The notes under the pieces are model-generated. The model was given only the letters and a program-made list of their open reading frames with translations. It searched no databases and had not been told where the DNA came from. Positions 1 through 7,724 of a DNA stretch of 64,000 nucleotides are shown in pieces. Both the position numbers and the translations under genes were made by a program. The DNA is from Paraburkholderia phenazinium (lineage in GTDB: Bacteria; Pseudomonadota; Gammaproteobacteria; Burkholderiales; Burkholderiaceae): contig NZ_FNCJ01000013.1 in NCBI RefSeq assembly GCF_900100735.1, positions 62,001-126,000 on the forward strand. Direction: 5' to 3'. Positions within the stretch are counted from its first letter, which is position 1. Each line of letters opens with the position of its first letter.

Positions 1-161
1 TGATCGCGATGCTCGAACATACGGTGCAGGAAGGCTTCATGCGCCGGACCTATTTCGACATCCTGCAGGTCGATGCCGATCCGGCGGGCCTGATCGCCAA
101 ACTGCGGGGCTACCAGCCGCCGCCGAAAGACAAGTGGGCCGGTAGCCGCGACGTGGTTTGA
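1..161 (+). CDS. LOG family protein, C-terminal fragment
   Basis: The window opens inside a rightward frame (codons start at position 3) that ends at TGA 159-161. The visible residues include MLEHTVQEGF and end in KLRGYQPPPKDKW plus a short tail. This pattern is typical of the C-terminus of LOG-family (TIGR00730, formerly lysine decarboxylase-like) nucleotide phosphoribohydrolases, which release a base from a nucleoside 5'-monophosphate. The PGGxGTxxE catalytic motif lies upstream of the window, so the family call rests on C-terminal similarity alone. Confidence 0.6.
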   Translation, partial: IAMLEHTVQEGFMRRTYFDILQVDADPAGLIAKLRGYQPPPKDKWAGSRDVV

Positions 162-237
162 GCACGGCGCTGGATCGGCTCGGTATCGTCTAGTACAGCC
201 CGACGCTACGCAGCGGGCTGCATGACCGAAGGCAACC

Positions 238-984
238 ATGACAAAAGTCGTTCTGATCACGGGCGCAAGCCGCGGCATCGGCCGCGCGACGGCGCGTTTG
301 CTGGGCGCACACGGCTGGTCGGTCGGCGTGAACTACGCGCACAACGAAGCCGCTGCGCAGGAAACCGCCGCCGAAGTGGGACGCGCTGGCGGTCATGCCC
401 GGGTAATCCGGGGCGACGTGGCACAGGAAGCGGACGTGATCGCCATGTTCGACGCCGTCCAGCATGCCTTCGGGCGGCTCGATGCGCTGGTGAACAACGC
501 CGGCATCGTCGCCCCGTCGATGCAGCTCGCCGACATGGACGCCGCGCGCCTGAAGCGCCTGTTCGACGTCAACGTGCTCGGCGCCTATCTGTGCGCCCGC
601 GAAGCCGCGCGGCGCATGTCGAAAGACCGTGGCGGCGAAGGCGGCGCGATCGTCAATGTTTCGTCGGCGGCCTCGCGCCTCGGCTCGCCCAACGAATATG
701 TCGACTACGCCGGGTCGAAAGGCGCCATCGATACCCTGACCATTGGTCTTGCCAAGGAGCTCGGTCCGCAAGGCGTGCGGGTCAACGCCGTGCGGCCAGG
801 GCTGATCGACACTGAGATTCACGCGAGCGGCGGCCGTCCCGAGCGCGCGGCGGTACTCGGTTCGCAGACGCCACTGGGCCGCCCCGGCAGCGCCGAGGAA
901 GTCGCGGAAAGCATCGTTTGGCTGCTGAGCGATGCAGCGTCGTATGTGAACGGCGCACTGCTCGATGTGAGCGGCGGGCGCTAA
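238..984 (+). CDS. SDR family NAD(P)-dependent oxidoreductase
   Basis: This is a 248-residue classical short-chain dehydrogenase/reductase. The cofactor motif TGASRGIG is at residues 8-15, NNAG at 86-89, the catalytic Ser near 142-143 and YAGSK at 157-161, so the catalytic set is complete. The end (YVNGALLDVSGGR) is the usual SDR terminus. Length matches the family norm of about 250. An Asn (VNYAHNE) rather than Asp ends the second beta strand, which is compatible with NADP(H) preference. The substrate cannot be told from sequence. It sits 76 bp after the LOG gene, and nothing nearby defines a pathway. Confidence 0.92.
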   Translation: MTKVVLITGASRGIGRATARLLGAHGWSVGVNYAHNEAAAQETAAEVGRAGGHARVIRGDVAQEADVIAMFDAVQHAFGRLDALVNNAGIVAPSMQLADMDAARLKRLFDVNVLGAYLCAREAARRMSKDRGGEGGAIVNVSSAASRLGSPNEYVDYAGSKGAIDTLTIGLAKELGPQGVRVNAVRPGLIDTEIHASGGRPERAAVLGSQTPLGRPGSAEEVAESIVWLLSDAASYVNGALLDVSGGR

Positions 985-1105
985 GCGGCGGCGCCGGTTG
1001 CATGGGTCGCTAAGGGAGTTTGCGCCGGTGACGCACGACGCGGACCAATAAGAGGAAACGCGCCGTCGGGTCTGGCAGGCACAGCAACACGCCGCGCCCC
1101 CTGGT

Positions 1106-1741
1106 TCAGAACGACGAGCCTGGTTTGCGCAGGAACACCAACTCTTCTTCCGTGGACGGCCGGCCGAGCAACACGTTGCGATGCGGAAACCGCCCGAACC
1201 GCTCGATCACCCCTGCATGTCTTAACGCCGAACGGTAGTAACTCGCACCCGCCGGCTCCGCCTCGAACGGTTTGAACAGGCGCACTGCCTCATGCTGGCT
1301 AGCCGCCGTTTCGTCGTGCTCGAACGGCAGATACGCGAAAGCACGATGAAACAGATCCGGCAACAACAGGTCGGCGCCAGTTTCAACCATTTGCCTGGTA
1401 ATCCTCAATGCTTGCCCATCTGCCGCAAACGCGCGCGCGGTCCCACGATAGAGATTGCGCGAAAACTGGTCGAGCACGATGACGAGCGCCAGCGCCCCAA
1501 GCGGTGTGCAGGTCCACGCGTCCAGATCACCCTGCAGCGCCGCCGCGTGCAGCACGCCGAAGCGCTCGTGCAACATGGCGTCGAACGCGGCATCGCGCGC
1601 GAACCACGCCTTTCTGTCGTGCCCATAGGTTGCCGAACCGGGCGTCCCGAACCAGCAGTCGAGCACCGCCCGGGCGAGCGCGTCGAGTGCGGCGTAGTCT
1701 TCCGCCACGTCGTAGGCCGCGGGACCGGATAAGCCGCTCAT
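1106..1741 (-). CDS. DUF924 family protein
   Basis: This 211-residue protein carries the DUF924 hallmark DQFSRNLYRGTARAF near its middle and an N-terminal region ending in CWFGTPG and KAWFARD, as in this alpha-helical TPR-like family. The molecular function of DUF924 proteins is not established. Its ATG overlaps the TGA of the upstream alaX gene (ATGA at 1738-1741), so the two are probably translationally coupled. No obvious mechanistic link to alanyl-tRNA editing is visible. Confidence 0.88.
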   Translation of the reverse strand: MSGLSGPAAYDVAEDYAALDALARAVLDCWFGTPGSATYGHDRKAWFARDAAFDAMLHERFGVLHAAALQGDLDAWTCTPLGALALVIVLDQFSRNLYRGTARAFAADGQALRITRQMVETGADLLLPDLFHRAFAYLPFEHDETAASQHEAVRLFKPFEAEPAGASYYRSALRHAGVIERFGRFPHRNVLLGRPSTEEELVFLRKPGSSF

Positions 1742-2469
1742 GCGAACTCAAGCACCAGCCGGCGCGTACGGGCGCTCTTTTTCTCGAGCTTACCGACACG
1801 CACAGCGCCGATTTCTCGCGTATTGCGCACATGGGTGCCGCCGCACGGCTGTAAATCGATGCCTTCGATGCGCAACAGACGCACGCAGCCGAGCCCCATC
1901 GGTGGCTTCACGCTCATTGTGCGGACAAGCTCGGGACGCTCCGCCATTTGCGCGTCGGTAATCCATTCAGTGATGACGCCATGCGCCCCGCCGACCAGTT
2001 CCGCGAGCCGCGCATCGACCTGCTCTCGCTCGATCGGCTCAACCGTCGCGAAGTCGAGCCGCGCATAGTCACTGGTGATGCTGCAGCCGTCTACCGGATA
2101 CGGCAGCACTGCGCACATCAGATGACTGGCCGTATGCAGGCGCATATGGCGATAGCGGCGCGCCCAGTCGATCTGCGCCGTGACGCGCATACCCGCCGCA
2201 AGACCCGCGAGCAGCGCTTCTTGCCCAGGCGCAGGGACGTGCACCGCATCGTCGGGCGTCGCGCCCTCGAATTTCGCCTTGCGTGTATCCGCGATCTCGA
2301 CGCGGGTGCCGTCCGCCAACGTCAGCACGCCGCTATCGCCGGCCTGACCGCCGCCGAGCGGATAGAACACGGTCTGGTCGAGATGGATGCCCTGCTCGTC
2401 GATCGCGGTGAGCGTCGCTTCGCACTGCGTCAGGTATGCGTCGTCACGGAAAAGTGCACGCGTAGTCAT
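1738..2469 (-). CDS. alaX: Alanyl-tRNA editing protein AlaX
   Basis: A 243-residue free-standing trans-editing protein homologous to the editing domain of alanyl-tRNA synthetase. It hydrolyses misacylated Ser- or Gly-tRNA(Ala) in the cytoplasm. The zinc-binding residues are visible as HxxxH in RLHTASHL and as CxxxH in CGGTHV, and the N-terminal half contains FYPLGGGQAGDSG, the second conserved AlaX signature. The frame is open further upstream, but ATG 2469 starts the conserved region and has a good ribosome-binding site (AAAGAGGT) about 8 nt before it. The gene overlaps DUF924 downstream by 4 bp. Confidence 0.93.
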   Translation of the reverse strand: MTTRALFRDDAYLTQCEATLTAIDEQGIHLDQTVFYPLGGGQAGDSGVLTLADGTRVEIADTRKAKFEGATPDDAVHVPAPGQEALLAGLAAGMRVTAQIDWARRYRHMRLHTASHLMCAVLPYPVDGCSITSDYARLDFATVEPIEREQVDARLAELVGGAHGVITEWITDAQMAERPELVRTMSVKPPMGLGCVRLLRIEGIDLQPCGGTHVRNTREIGAVRVGKLEKKSARTRRLVLEFA

Positions 2470-2641
2470 GGTTCGGACCTCTTTCCGGTATTGCTGCAAA
2501 AGGTCATTATGCCGACCCGATAAGCCGCGAGGAAGCTGGCCAAACAGCCAATCGGACACGCCGTCAGCGTCACTGTACTGGTCGATTCGCCGGGCCAGTC
2601 GGACGCCTCCACGGGCTGCGGATCCCGGCCCGCCGCCCCCG

Positions 2642-3052
2642 TCAACCCGGCCGGTTGCGCATCCAGTCAGCTGTGTCGAAGAACGAGTGCAGCAGGCGTT
2701 CGCGCAGCGGCTCCGCAAGACCCACGTCTTCCATCGCCCACGCCATGCAGCGCAGCCACTGGTCGCGCTCACTCGACGCAATCGCAAACGGCAGATGCCG
2801 CGCACGCAGACGCGGATGGCCAAAGCGGCTGATGTAGTGGTCCGGTCCGCCTAGCCAGCCGCACAGGAACCAGAAGAATTTGTCGCGAGAGCCCTCGAGG
2901 CTCGGCGGATGCAGGGCGCGGATGCCTGCGAATTCGGGCTCGAGGTCCATCAGGTCATAGAAACGGTCGATGAGTTCGCGCACGCGCGCCTCGCCGCCCA
3001 CCAGTTCGAAGGCCGTCGGTTGGGCCGGCGCTTCGTCGATTGGATCGGTCAT
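2642..3052 (-). CDS. Group II truncated haemoglobin
   Basis: A 136-residue 2/2 haemoglobin of the trHbO type. The proximal His lies in RARHLPFAI, and the group II tryptophan (G8 position) is in DQWLRCM. The C-terminal FFDTADWM is also typical. The start is placed at ATG 3052 (MTDPID) because upstream sequence in this frame is the tail region of the permease gene. Members bind O2/NO and are linked to oxidative or nitrosative stress. The gene lies 53 bp downstream of the FtsX-like permease on the same strand, so cotranscription is possible. Confidence 0.9.
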   Translation of the reverse strand: MTDPIDEAPAQPTAFELVGGEARVRELIDRFYDLMDLEPEFAGIRALHPPSLEGSRDKFFWFLCGWLGGPDHYISRFGHPRLRARHLPFAIASSERDQWLRCMAWAMEDVGLAEPLRERLLHSFFDTADWMRNRPG

Positions 3053-3105
3053 ACGGTCAACTGCAACCTGCAAAAGGAATCGAAAAAGGAATGCTGTGGT
3101 ATCGC

Positions 3106-5640
3106 TCAAGCGTCGCGCAGCGACTGCAGCGCGGGCCGCGCCAGCACATGACGCAGGCTCAGCCAGCCGCCCACACCCGCACAGGCAATGCCTGCCGCGA
3201 TACCCGCCGGCAGCAGCCACGGATCGAAGTTCAGGTAGAAGAAAAACACCCGCGTGGCAAGCTGCCAGCCGATCACCTGCGCACCCACCGCCGCCATCAG
3301 CCCAGCCAGCGCCCCCACCGCGACGAACTCCGCCACCTGCACGGCACGCACCTGCTGGTGCGAGGCGCCGAGCGCGCGCAGCAGCGCGGATTCTCGCATA
3401 CGCTCGTCACGCGTGCCGGCGAGCGCCGCGTACAGCACCAGCACACCGGCCGCGAGCGTGAAGGCAAACAGGAACTGCACCGCGCCGATCACCTGCTCCA
3501 GCATGCGTTGCATCTGCGCGAGAATCGGGCCGACGTCGATCACTGTGAGGTTCGGATAAGCGGCGATCAGGCCATCGATGGTCACGCTCTTCTCCGGCGG
3601 CAAATGGAAACTCGTGATAAAGCTGGCCGGGAAATCCTGCAGCGCGGCGGGCGGCATCAGCACGAAAAAGTTGACCTTGAACGAGCCCCAGTCGAGCTTG
3701 CGCACGCTCGTCACAGGTGCATCGATCTGCAAGCCCGTCACGTCGAAGCGCAGCGTGTCGCCGGGCTTCACGTGAACCAGTTTGGCGAGGCCTTCCTCGA
3801 TCGAGATCTGCGGCGTCTTCGTGTCGCCGTACCAGTTGCCCGCGACGATGCGGTTGTCGTCGGGCAGGCTCGTCGTATAGGACAGGTTGAATTCGCGGTC
3901 GACGAGGCGTTTCGCGTCGTCGCTCTTGTACTGGTCCGGATTGACCGGTTTGCCGTTGATCGAGATGAGGCGGCCGCGCACCATCGGCGCGAGCGCGACA
4001 TCAGGCACGCCGTGGCTCGTGAGGTACTGCATGACGCCCGCGCGCTGATCGGGCTGGATGTCGATGATGAACTGATTCGGCGCATCGGGCGGCGTCGATT
4101 TGCGCCAGCCGGCTACCAGATCGTTGCGGGTCATCGCGATCAGCAACAGGCACATCAGACCGATCCCGAGCGCGGTGATCTGCAACGCGCTCGCGCTGCT
4201 GCGCCGCTCGAGCGAAGCCAGCGCGTAGCGCCAGCCGATGCCCAGATTGAAGCGCTCGCTGCGCACGATGCGCGAGCCGCCCCACAATGCGACCCGGGCG
4301 AGCGCAGCGAACACCAGCATGCCGCCGGCAAAACCGCCGGCCACGATCCCACCCAGTTTCAACTCGCCGGCCGCCACGATCAGAAGCCCCGCGAACAGCG
4401 CGATCCCCAGTGCGTAGGCGGCCCAGGCGGTGCGCGCTTCCTCGCCCCACTCGCGGCGCAGCACGCGCACCGGCGGCACCCGCGTCAAGGGCAGCAGCGG
4501 CGGCAACGCGAACCCCAGCAGCAACACCAACCCCGCCGCGATGCCTTCGAGTGCGGGCCACGCCGTGGGGTACGGCAGCACCACGTCGATCAGGCTGCCG
4601 AGCCAGCTCAGCAAGGCCAGATGTCCGGCATAGCCAAGCAGCACGCCGACCGCCCCGCCAATCAGACCGAGGCCAATGAACTCCAGCAGGAACAGCGAGC
4701 GCAGCGTGCGCTGGCTGACGCCCAGACAGCGCATCACGGCACAGCCATCCAGATGCCGGCGCATGTAGCGGTGTGCCGCCATCGCAATCGCCACGGCCGC
4801 CAGCATCGCTGTCAGCAGTGAAACGAGCGTCAGAAAATGCCCTGCCCGATCGAGCGTTTCGCGCACCTGCGGCTGGCCGTCCTTCAGCGATTCGAGTGCG
4901 ACCCCGCGCATCTTGCCGTCGTCGACGCGGGCATGCGCAAAGGCGGCGAATTTCTCCACCGGCGCCTGAGCACCGGCCACCAGCAATCGATAGGTGACGC
5001 GGCTGCCGAACACGATCAGTCCGGTCGACGCCACTTCGTCCTCACGCAACATCAAGCGCGGCGAGAAATTGACGAAGCCGAAGCCGCGGTCCAGTTCGCG
5101 CGTGATGATCGCGCCGATCGTAAAGCTGCGGCTGCCGACTTTCACGCTATCGCCGACATGCACTTTCAGCGCATCGAGCAGCGCCTGATCCACCCAGACC
5201 GTGCCGGGTGCGGGAATGCCTTGGGCCGGATGATCGGGAGCGCCGGGCGCCGTCGTGATGCGTAAGGCGCCACGCAGCGGATACGCCAGCGACACCGCCT
5301 TGAGCGCCGCCAGCCGCGAAACCGGCTGGGCGCCCATCGTACTGATCATGCTGGGGAAGATGGTGGTGGTCGCCATCCGCAGACCGAGCGCTTTGGCTTC
5401 GGCCGTGAATTGCGGATCGACGGGGTGGTCGGCGCGCACGATGAAATCGGCGCCGATCATGCGCCGGGCGTCGCGCTCGAGCCCCTGATGCAAACGGTCG
5501 GCGAGGAAACCGACGCTTGAGAGGGCCGCCACTGCCAGCACCAGCGCGAGCAGCAGCATCGTCAGTTCGCCGGCACGCCAGTCGCGCTCGGCCATGCGCG
5601 CCGCCTGGCGCACCAGATCGGCCCAGCTAAAACGCCGCAT
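3106..5640 (-). CDS. FtsX/MacB-like ABC transporter permease
   Basis: A large inner-membrane permease of the YbbP type, 844 residues from ATG 5640. One transmembrane helix lies near residues 27-47, followed by a large periplasmic domain and a four-helix FtsX core. A second periplasmic domain and a second FtsX core at the C-terminus complete the duplicated architecture. Such proteins normally pair with a YbbA/LolD-like ATPase and act on lipids or lipoproteins without moving a substrate through a channel. An in-frame TTG at 5700 overlaps the stop of the DUF4126 gene and would add 20 residues. No ATPase gene is adjacent. Confidence 0.88.
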   Translation of the reverse strand: MRRFSWADLVRQAARMAERDWRAGELTMLLLALVLAVAALSSVGFLADRLHQGLERDARRMIGADFIVRADHPVDPQFTAEAKALGLRMATTTIFPSMISTMGAQPVSRLAALKAVSLAYPLRGALRITTAPGAPDHPAQGIPAPGTVWVDQALLDALKVHVGDSVKVGSRSFTIGAIITRELDRGFGFVNFSPRLMLREDEVASTGLIVFGSRVTYRLLVAGAQAPVEKFAAFAHARVDDGKMRGVALESLKDGQPQVRETLDRAGHFLTLVSLLTAMLAAVAIAMAAHRYMRRHLDGCAVMRCLGVSQRTLRSLFLLEFIGLGLIGGAVGVLLGYAGHLALLSWLGSLIDVVLPYPTAWPALEGIAAGLVLLLGFALPPLLPLTRVPPVRVLRREWGEEARTAWAAYALGIALFAGLLIVAAGELKLGGIVAGGFAGGMLVFAALARVALWGGSRIVRSERFNLGIGWRYALASLERRSSASALQITALGIGLMCLLLIAMTRNDLVAGWRKSTPPDAPNQFIIDIQPDQRAGVMQYLTSHGVPDVALAPMVRGRLISINGKPVNPDQYKSDDAKRLVDREFNLSYTTSLPDDNRIVAGNWYGDTKTPQISIEEGLAKLVHVKPGDTLRFDVTGLQIDAPVTSVRKLDWGSFKVNFFVLMPPAALQDFPASFITSFHLPPEKSVTIDGLIAAYPNLTVIDVGPILAQMQRMLEQVIGAVQFLFAFTLAAGVLVLYAALAGTRDERMRESALLRALGASHQQVRAVQVAEFVAVGALAGLMAAVGAQVIGWQLATRVFFFYLNFDPWLLPAGIAAGIACAGVGGWLSLRHVLARPALQSLRDA

Positions 5641-5696
5641 CGGCGCGCCCCGCACAACCGGCACGGCCGGCGCCGGCGAAACCCGTGCCTGATCGC

Positions 5697-6308
5697 TCAA
5701 TCGTGCCGGCTCCTGACGAGGCGCGACACCATGTGCGTGGCCATGCCGCGAAAGCCGCCCTGCACGCCGCGCCACAGACGCGGCAGCGCCCAGCTCGCCA
5801 GCATCAGAAAGCCGATCAACAGCAGCAGGAACAATACGGGTACGAAAAGCGCCAGCAGCAGACCGCCGAACACAAGCCCATCCTCGGCGGTCGAAGTCAC
5901 AACATTCGACACCGGTTCAGGCGAGAGATTGATGAGTGCGCGCGTGCCGGCCTTGGCCAGGTGCGCGGTGCCGGCGAGCGTGCCGCCTGCCAGCGCGGCC
6001 ACGGTCAGGAGCGCCGGATCGGCATGGCCGAGCGCACCGGCGGCCAGCACCGCGCCGGCCGGAATGCGAATAAAGGTATGGATGGCGTCCCACAGCGAAT
6101 CGAACGCGGGGATCTTGTCGGCCAGAAACTCGGTGACCGTCAGCACGCCGGCGACCCCGATTACCCACGGCGAAGCGAGCGCGGACAAGGTGTCGGGCAG
6201 GTGGATCAGGCCGAGCCGCGCAAACACGCCGGCTACCAGGACCGTGAGATAGAGGCGCAGGCCACTGCCCCAAGACAGGCCCGCTGCGAGCGAAAGTGAT
6301 TCAAGCAT
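5697..6308 (-). CDS. DUF4126 domain-containing membrane protein
   Basis: A 203-residue hydrophobic protein with about five predicted membrane segments, opening with SLAAGLSWGSGLRLYLTVL and containing the DKIPAFDSLWDAIHTFIR stretch characteristic of DUF4126. Function is unknown. It is immediately upstream of, and at its stop codon contiguous with, the FtsX-like permease, so the two look like one transcription unit. Its promoter is probably the TATAAT at 6428-6433. Confidence 0.85.
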   Translation of the reverse strand: MLESLSLAAGLSWGSGLRLYLTVLVAGVFARLGLIHLPDTLSALASPWVIGVAGVLTVTEFLADKIPAFDSLWDAIHTFIRIPAGAVLAAGALGHADPALLTVAALAGGTLAGTAHLAKAGTRALINLSPEPVSNVVTSTAEDGLVFGGLLLALFVPVLFLLLLIGFLMLASWALPRLWRGVQGGFRGMATHMVSRLVRSRHD

Positions 6309-6608
6309 GGCCGCCTCCAGGCGCGCTGCGCGTGCCGCGCGCTCCGGGCAGCGGAACGCCTCCGCGCCGAAGCCGCCAGACCCGCGCCAAGCCGGACGCG
6401 GGACAAGTTCAAATTGAGATCGACTTCATTATAGCCACGTTAATTCGCAGACCGCAGAGCGGACTGCAATTTGTGGTTGTAATAGTGGCTAACACTGACA
6501 TGCGCTAGCCACTTGGGCCGCCCGGAAGCCGGTTACGGAAACCCGCCATGGCGTGCTGCGCACTGCGGGGCGCTGCAGGTGCAGAAGAATGGCCGCCTCA
6601 GCGCCGCA
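6309..6608. other. Intergenic region between DUF4126 and sugE
   Basis: About 300 bp without a supported gene. It holds the probable leftward promoter of the DUF4126/permease unit and a near-perfect dyad, both listed separately. The 6309-6420 part shows no coding signal. The TAGCCAC/GTGGCTA repeat flanking the dyad may extend the regulatory element. Confidence 0.5.
6428..6467 (-). promoter_or_regulatory. Candidate promoter and dyad upstream of DUF4126
   Basis: On the minus strand a perfect TATAAT lies at 6428-6433, 119 bp before the DUF4126 start. No good -35 hexamer is found at 16-18 bp. Instead a dyad with arms GCAGACCGC and GCGGACTGC (one mismatch, 3-nt centre) covers 6447-6467, where an activator would bind. 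A -10 without a -35 plus a dyad suggests regulated transcription, but no regulator is identified. Confidence 0.4.
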
Positions 6609-6929
6609 TCAATGGCCGGAGGAGAGTTTCAGTCCGATCAGGCCGACTACGATCAGCGCCGCGCTCGCTACCCGCGCCACCGTCAACGCTTCACCCATTA
6701 TGACGATGCCAAAAATAAACGCGCCCACCGCGCCGATCCCGGTCCATACCGCATAGGCGGTGCCGAGCGGCAACTGGCGCATAGCCATGGCAAGCAGCAC
6801 GAAACTGCCGAGCGCGGTCACCACGGTGAACACGGAGGGCCACAGGCGGGTAAAGCCTTCGGAGGTCTTGAGACCGGCCGCCCACGCGACTTCGAGCAAA
6901 CCGGCAATCAGCAGAAGAATCCAGGACAT
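6609..6929 (-). CDS. sugE: SMR family guanidinium exporter (SugE/Gdx)
   Basis: A 106-residue four-helix small multidrug resistance protein. The SugE/Gdx subclass is indicated by the N-terminal pattern AGLLEVAWAAGLK, with the essential membrane Glu at residue 13 and Trp16, followed by GFTRL. Biochemically characterised Gdx proteins exchange guanidinium for protons across the inner membrane as dual-topology dimers. The ATG at 6929 is preceded by GGAG at 6937-6940 (7-nt spacing). The 5' leader carries a candidate guanidine-II riboswitch, which supports guanidinium as the substrate. Confidence 0.93.
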   Translation of the reverse strand: MSWILLLIAGLLEVAWAAGLKTSEGFTRLWPSVFTVVTALGSFVLLAMAMRQLPLGTAYAVWTGIGAVGAFIFGIVIMGEALTVARVASAALIVVGLIGLKLSSGH

Positions 6930-6951
6930 AAGACGACTCCATGGGTTAGAT

Positions 6952-6994
6952 GGGGCCGTCCCCGTTCGATCTGAATGCGCAAGGTTGTCCTTAC
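6952..6994 (-). promoter_or_regulatory. Candidate guanidine-II (mini-ykkC) riboswitch
   Basis: Read on the minus strand, the sugE leader has two small hairpins. P1 (6979-6994) is a 6-bp stem with loop ACAA. P2 (6952-6963) is GGGG-ACGG-CCCC. They are 15 nt apart, and the Shine-Dalgarno GGAG follows P2 by about 11 nt. Two hairpins with ACGR loops just upstream of a SugE start is the defining layout of mini-ykkC/guanidine-II RNAs. P2 matches perfectly, while P1 deviates by one base in the loop (ACAA, not ACGA). Confidence 0.6.
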
Positions 6995-7002
6995 GTTCTG
7001 TA

Positions 7003-7008
7003 ATTATA
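7003..7008 (-). promoter_or_regulatory. -10 element of the sugE promoter
   Basis: A perfect TATAAT on the minus strand lies so that transcription would begin around 6996, 1-2 nt before the first riboswitch hairpin. The -35 region falls at the end of kdpE and has only poor similarity to TTGACA. The spacing fits an RNA whose 5' end is the riboswitch itself. Confidence 0.55.
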
Positions 7009-7025
7009 TCAAGATTGGAGGATCC

Positions 7026-7724
7026 TCACGCCGCCCCGACGAGCCGGTATCCGACCCCCGTTTCGGTGACGATATGTTCCGGCTGCGCCGGATCGCGTTC
7101 CAGCTTCTGCCGCAAATGCGCCATGTAGATGCGCAGGTAGTGGTGGCTCTCCACATGCGACGGTCCCCACACGTCGCGCAGCAACTGGCGGTGCGTCAGC
7201 ACGCGGCCCGCATGCCGCACGAGGGTGGCCAGCAGCCGGTACTCGATCGGTGTGAGGTGGACCGGCGCGCCATCGCGGCTCACCTGGCGCAGCGCCAGAT
7301 CGACCGTCACTGCACCGAAGTGGACCTGTGGCGATTCGTTGGCGCCGCCCTGGTTGCGGCGGCGCATGTGGGCGCGAATCCGCGCCATCAGTTCCGACAC
7401 GCCGAACGGCTTGGTCAGGTAGTCGTCGGCGCCGGCGTCGAGCGCGGCCACCTTCTCGGCCTCCTGGGTGCGCGCCGACAACACGATCACCGGCAGGTCG
7501 CTCCAGCCACGTAGTTCGCGGATCACGTCGAGGCCGTCGGTGTCGGGCAGGCCCAGATCGACGATCACGAGGTCGGGTTTGCGCGTGGCGGCTTCGACGA
7601 GCCCCTGCTTGCCGGTCTCGGCGTCGTGGACGACGATGCCCTCGCCTTCCAGCGAGGCACGCACGAAACGGCGAATCTGTTTTTCGTCTTCGATCAGGAC
7701 GACGGTAATGCTCGGGTCACTCAT
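7026..7724 (-). CDS. kdpE: Response regulator KdpE
   Basis: A 232-residue OmpR-type DNA-binding response regulator. The receiver domain has the acidic pocket (IEDE), phospho-acceptor Asp56 in VDLGLP, and Lys105 in LTKPFG. A winged helix fills the C-terminal half (YRLLATLVRHAGRVL...YLRIYMAHLRQKLE). It is the partner of KdpD and activates kdp transcription during K+ limitation. The ATG overlaps the end of kdpD by 8 bp. Confidence 0.97.
   Translation of the reverse strand: MSDPSITVVLIEDEKQIRRFVRASLEGEGIVVHDAETGKQGLVEAATRKPDLVIVDLGLPDTDGLDVIRELRGWSDLPVIVLSARTQEAEKVAALDAGADDYLTKPFGVSELMARIRAHMRRRNQGGANESPQVHFGAVTVDLALRQVSRDGAPVHLTPIEYRLLATLVRHAGRVLTHRQLLRDVWGPSHVESHHYLRIYMAHLRQKLERDPAQPEHIVTETGVGYRLVGAA

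Noticed and set aside
3040..4821. 593-codon frame antisense to the FtsX-like permease
   Set aside because: Low-complexity Arg/His/Gln product with no signature; shadow of the permease.
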